Positions 60,676 through 64,000 of a DNA stretch of 64,000 nucleotides are shown piece by piece (position 1 is the stretch's first letter; every line of letters starts with the position of its first letter). Source of the DNA: Alkaliphilus serpentinus (GTDB lineage Bacteria > Bacillota > Clostridia > Peptostreptococcales > Natronincolaceae); contig NZ_WBZB01000024.1 in the NCBI RefSeq assembly GCF_009017255.1, forward strand, positions 1 through 64,000, given 5' to 3'. The translations under genes were made by a program, and so were the position numbers. The notes beneath the pieces were generated by a model. The model was not told the DNA's origin, did no database searches, and worked only from the letters and a program-made list of their open reading frames with translations.

Positions 60676-62631
60676 ATGAAAAAACTTTCTCATTTCTTAA
60701 TAATAATGGTCTTATTAGTTATTACCTGCAACACGGGCTATGCCAATGTTAATGAGCCTATAAGAGTAGCTGGAGATATAAACTATCCACCCTATGAGTA
60801 TTTAGATGAAAATGGTAATTACAAAGGATTTAATGTGGATATTATGAGGGCAATAGCAATTGAGCTGGGACTTGATATTGAGCTTATTCCCATGAACTGG
60901 GACCAAGCATTAGGGGCTTTACGTAAGGGCGAAGTTGATGCTATACAAGGAATGACTAAAAGTGAGATAAGAGAAGAGGTTTTTTCATTTACCTTGCCCT
61001 TAATAACAAATTCCCAAGCAATTTTTGTAAGAAGAGACAACACCTATATAAGTAATGTAAAGGATTTGACGGGTATAAAAGTAGCTTTTCAGAAGGATGA
61101 CATTAGCTATGAGTTAATTAATAATAACAACATTAATATAATACCCATTGTAAAAAGGGATCAGCCTGCTGCTATTGATGCCCTGCTTTCGGGTGAGGTT
61201 GAGGTTTTTGTTGGTAACAGGCTTACAGGACTATACTATCTTCAAAAAAATAAAAAGCTAAATGAGATTAAAATAGTTGGTGAGCCAATGTATGTAACAG
61301 AATATTGTGCAGCTACCTTAAAGGGAGATAAGGAAATATTAAATCTTTTAAACAGTGGTATAGATAAAATTAAAACAAATGGAACCTATGATAAGATCTA
61401 TAAAAAATGGTTTGGAGAAACCTTTGATCGGGACAATACCTATTGGAAGGAATTAGTACACTATACCTTACTTGGTTTTATAGCTGCTCTACTTGCTATT
61501 ATGGCCATAGGTTACTGGAATAGGCTACTTAAAAAAGAAGTTCACAAAAGAACGAACGAGTTAAGACTACAGAAAAAGATTCTTGATAAGAGTAATCGTT
61601 TAAGGGGGAATATCTTAGAAAGCATTGTTAGTGGTATTATTGCATTCAATCAAAAAGAAGAAATATTAATATCCAACTCCTTTGCCCAAGAAATTTTAAA
61701 TAAAGAGTTGAGTCCAGGCATAAGCTGGGGGGCTCTGGACTTGGACAAAATATTAGATGATGATGGGTTAAGAAAGGCGTTGTGGGGGGAGAAATGGAGA
61801 AGGAATATTCAGATAATCAAAGAAGATGGAGAAAAACACTATATAGACTGTAGCATTGCACCTATCAAAGGTCCTGATGAAATTGAAGGTGCCATTGTTC
61901 ACCTTCATGATTATACAAAGGAGAAGCAATTACAGGATATAGTAACCCATAATGATAAAATGCAAGCCCTGGGTAAGCTTTCTGCTGGAATTGCCCATGA
62001 ATTAAGAAATCCTCTTACTTCTATTAAAGCTTTTGTAGACCTTATACCCCAAAAGCTTGATGACAATATATTTCGTGAGAAGCTAATGGAAATAGTACCC
62101 CAAGAAATACAAAGATTAGATGGCTTAGTTAAGATGCTATTAGACTACTCGAAGCCTAAAGCTTCTAAACCCCAGGTTGTATTATTTAATAATATAGTTG
62201 ATGAGATATTGGGACTATTCATTCTTAAGTTAAAAAATATGGATATAAAGGTAATTAACAATTCCTCTCCACTGAGTATTTGGGTAGACAAATCACAGAT
62301 TAAGCAGGTTTTAATAAACATCATATTAAATGCCATAGATGCCATGAACCAAGGGGGGACAATTATAATAGACGGTTATCAAAAGGAAGACAACATATAT
62401 ATTATCATTACAGACGATGGTCATGGTATATCTGAAGATGTAATTGAAAAGGTTTTTGATCCTTTCTTTACCCTTAAAAAGCATGGATATGGAATTGGTC
62501 TAGCCATTAGCCATCAGCTTGTAAAGGAAAATGGCGGGGATATAAGTATTACTAGCACAATAGGTCAAGGAACACAAGTAGTCATCACATTACCACATGC
62601 TTCTAATAGAGGGGGAAAAACGCATGAATAA
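60676..62631 (+). CDS. Sensor histidine kinase with solute-binding sensor domain
   Basis: 651 residues. Signal peptide about 1-24. About 28-245 is an SBP_bac_3 domain (YPPYEYLDENGNYKGFNVDI, split by family as PPYEY and GFNVDI; GEVDAIQGMT), the type that binds amino acids or other small solutes outside the membrane. One helix (about 258-280) crosses the membrane, then a coiled stretch, a PAS domain (about 310-415), HisKA with phospho-His441 (AHELRNPLTSI), and HATPase with NIILNAIDAM, DDGHGIS and GYGIGLAIS. It phosphorylates the response regulator encoded downstream, whose start overlaps its end by eight bases. The ligand is probably an amino acid or a related nutrient; that is inference. Confidence 0.93.
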   Translation: MKKLSHFLIIMVLLVITCNTGYANVNEPIRVAGDINYPPYEYLDENGNYKGFNVDIMRAIAIELGLDIELIPMNWDQALGALRKGEVDAIQGMTKSEIREEVFSFTLPLITNSQAIFVRRDNTYISNVKDLTGIKVAFQKDDISYELINNNNINIIPIVKRDQPAAIDALLSGEVEVFVGNRLTGLYYLQKNKKLNEIKIVGEPMYVTEYCAATLKGDKEILNLLNSGIDKIKTNGTYDKIYKKWFGETFDRDNTYWKELVHYTLLGFIAALLAIMAIGYWNRLLKKEVHKRTNELRLQKKILDKSNRLRGNILESIVSGIIAFNQKEEILISNSFAQEILNKELSPGISWGALDLDKILDDDGLRKALWGEKWRRNIQIIKEDGEKHYIDCSIAPIKGPDEIEGAIVHLHDYTKEKQLQDIVTHNDKMQALGKLSAGIAHELRNPLTSIKAFVDLIPQKLDDNIFREKLMEIVPQEIQRLDGLVKMLLDYSKPKASKPQVVLFNNIVDEILGLFILKLKNMDIKVINNSSPLSIWVDKSQIKQVLINIILNAIDAMNQGGTIIIDGYQKEDNIYIIITDDGHGISEDVIEKVFDPFFTLKKHGYGIGLAISHQLVKENGGDISITSTIGQGTQVVITLPHASNRGGKTHE

Positions 62632-63976
62632 CATTTTAATAATAGATGATGAGCCGTCCATACTAACTGCATTAGAATTTGCACTAGAAGACAGCTACAA
62701 TGTATATAGCTCGCTAAATGTTACTGAGGCCCTTCAAATACTAAAAACTAAAAATATTGACATTGTACTGCTAGATCAATATCTCGGTGAATATACAGGG
62801 ATAGAGGTTTTACAAACTATAAAGACTGAGTACCCAGGGGTCTTAGTAATAGCCATGACTGCCTACGGCAGTATAGAAGCTTCTGTAGAGGCTATAAAGA
62901 GAGGAGCTTATTATTACATAACAAAGCCATTAGATATAAATGGACTTAAAATATTAATAAATAAAGCCCTTGATTATCAAAATCTAACGAATCATATTGA
63001 AAGCTTAACTAGGCAGATAATTGAAAAAGACGAAGTTTCAAAGATGATAGCTACTAGTAAGGCAATGAACGAAGTTTTTAAGATCATTGATAGAGTCAAG
63101 GATCTAGATATAAATGTAATGATAACTGGAGAAAGTGGAACAGGGAAAGAGTTAATAGCCAAAACCTTACACTATTCAGGAAAAAGGCGTTCAGGGCCTC
63201 TTGAAATTATTAACTGTGCTGCAATACCTAATAATTTACTTGAAAGTGAACTATTTGGATATGAAAAAGGGGCATTTACAGGCGCGACTCAAAAATATAA
63301 GGGAAAATTTGAACTAGCTCATAATGGGACCTTGTTTTTTGATGAAATAGGTGATATGGACTTAGGATTACAGGCAAAACTTTTACGGGCAATTCAAGAA
63401 AAACGTATAACCCCATTAGGTAGCGAAAAATCTTTAGATATAGATTGTAGGTTTGTGGCTGCAACCAACAAGGACTTAGCAGATGAAGTAAGGAAGGGAA
63501 AGTTTAGGGAAGATTTATATTTTAGATTAAATGTTATATCTATAAGGATGCCTCCCCTAAGGGAACGGCGAGAGGATATACCTGCCTTAGCAAGGTATTT
63601 TCAAGATAAATATTGTAAACTATTTAATAAGCAAATAACGGGTATCTCCCATAGTGCATCTGCGGTGTTAGAAAAGTATAACTATCCTGGAAATGTAAGA
63701 GAACTTGAGAATATTATTGAGAGAGCCATAGCTTTGTCAAACGGCAACCTTATTGAAGTGCAGGATTTGCCAAAGGAAGTGGTCGGTAGCTTGAATTTGA
63801 TCTCAACGGATTCTTGGATACCAATCTATATAGGTGAAAATCTAGAAGAGGTAACAAAAAAGGTAATCCTGGCCACCCTAGAGTACAATGAAAGGAATAA
63901 AAGGCGAACAGCGCAAGTCTTAGGCTTAAGTGAAAGACATCTCCATACAAAGCTAAAACAATATGATAAGGAGTAA
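62624..63976 (+). CDS. NtrC-family sigma-54-activating response regulator
   Basis: 450 residues from ATG 62624, behind GAGGGGGAAA and overlapping the kinase gene by eight bases; TTG 62597 is rejected. Receiver domain 1-120 with acids 8-10 and phospho-acceptor Asp51 (VLLDQYLGE). AAA+ domain about 135-370: Walker A GESGTGKE, the sigma-54 loop GAFTGA, Walker B GTLFFDEIGD, R-finger region FREDLYFRLNVI. The C-terminus is a Fis-type HTH (RRTAQVLGLSERHLHTKL). It activates sigma-54 promoters when phosphorylated; targets are outside the window or unrecognised. The stop codon lies 24 bases before the window end. Confidence 0.95.
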   Translation: MNNILIIDDEPSILTALEFALEDSYNVYSSLNVTEALQILKTKNIDIVLLDQYLGEYTGIEVLQTIKTEYPGVLVIAMTAYGSIEASVEAIKRGAYYYITKPLDINGLKILINKALDYQNLTNHIESLTRQIIEKDEVSKMIATSKAMNEVFKIIDRVKDLDINVMITGESGTGKELIAKTLHYSGKRRSGPLEIINCAAIPNNLLESELFGYEKGAFTGATQKYKGKFELAHNGTLFFDEIGDMDLGLQAKLLRAIQEKRITPLGSEKSLDIDCRFVAATNKDLADEVRKGKFREDLYFRLNVISIRMPPLRERREDIPALARYFQDKYCKLFNKQITGISHSASAVLEKYNYPGNVRELENIIERAIALSNGNLIEVQDLPKEVVGSLNLISTDSWIPIYIGENLEEVTKKVILATLEYNERNKRRTAQVLGLSERHLHTKLKQYDKE

Positions 63977-64000
63977 AACACTGAAATTATTTCATACACT

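Overview
The window is AT-rich, densely coding DNA from a spore-forming, amino-acid-fermenting member of the Clostridia (Firmicutes), probably close to Alkaliphilus and relatives. The evidence is a Stickland-type selenoprotein reductase operon, three genes with in-frame UGA (selenocysteine) codons, strong AGGAGG-type ribosome sites with frequent TTG and GTG starts, a GerM-type lipoprotein, and the gerM-rph-ysnA-ysnB gene order known from Bacillus. The genus is an inference from gene content; no species can be read from the sequence.

Layout. 1-3.8 kb: aspartokinase, three tiny hydrophobic paralogues preceded by sigma-K/E-like promoters, a PHP-domain protein and a CBS-pair protein. 3.9-12.2 kb: two paralogous TetR regulators, then trxA-trxB-grdA-grdI/E-grdH/B and a BCCT transporter. 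This is a glycine- or, more likely, betaine-reductase unit that imports and reduces its substrate with electrons from thioredoxin. grdA and grdH carry UGA Sec codons at 7157 and 10210, so naive gene calling breaks both. Protein C (GrdC/GrdD), which forms acetyl phosphate, is not in the window. 12.2-14.2 kb: a DEAD-box RNA helicase with a Lys-rich repeat tail and a small unknown protein. 14.6-27.4 kb: a surface and secretion cluster with an SLH-domain protein, a secreted beta-rich protein and two very large subtilisin-family proteases. The proteases share a C-terminal module, and every gene of the cluster is followed by a hairpin.

27.5-31.9 kb: pcrA and ligA, separated by a palindromic repeat element. 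32-35.2 kb: a membrane and regulator operon (DUF2975, Cro-like HTH, a degenerate Nudix fused to a DUF4173 membrane domain, and a four-helix membrane protein). 35.3 kb: a short glutaredoxin-like selenoprotein gene with a UPDC motif and a compact SECIS hairpin. 35.7-47.8 kb: a CPBP membrane protease, a nucleotidyltransferase/phosphomannomutase-like protein (apparently starting at ATT) and a 2845-residue cyclic beta-1,2-glucan synthase. 47.9-52.8 kb: ychF, a fourth tiny hydrophobic protein, a DUF1461 membrane protein, a rubrerythrin-like protein, a 49-residue Cys protein, an unknown protein with an ADP-ribosyltransferase-like start, and a HypE/AIR-synthase-like protein.

53-59.2 kb: a cell-wall amidase, a UPF0316 membrane protein, and gerM-rph-ysnA(rdgB)-ysnB. 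59.3-60.4 kb: seven tRNA genes (Gly-TCC, Arg-TCT, His-GTG, Gln-TTG, Leu-TAG, Gly-GCC, Arg-TCG) behind two near-perfect promoters, with a structured repeat in two of the spacers. 60.7-64 kb: a sensor kinase with an extracytoplasmic amino-acid-binding domain and its sigma-54-activating response regulator. Two MITE-like elements (39.1 and 55.2 kb) share an internal core but differ in their terminal inverted repeats. No CRISPR array, rRNA, phage or complete transposase gene was seen.
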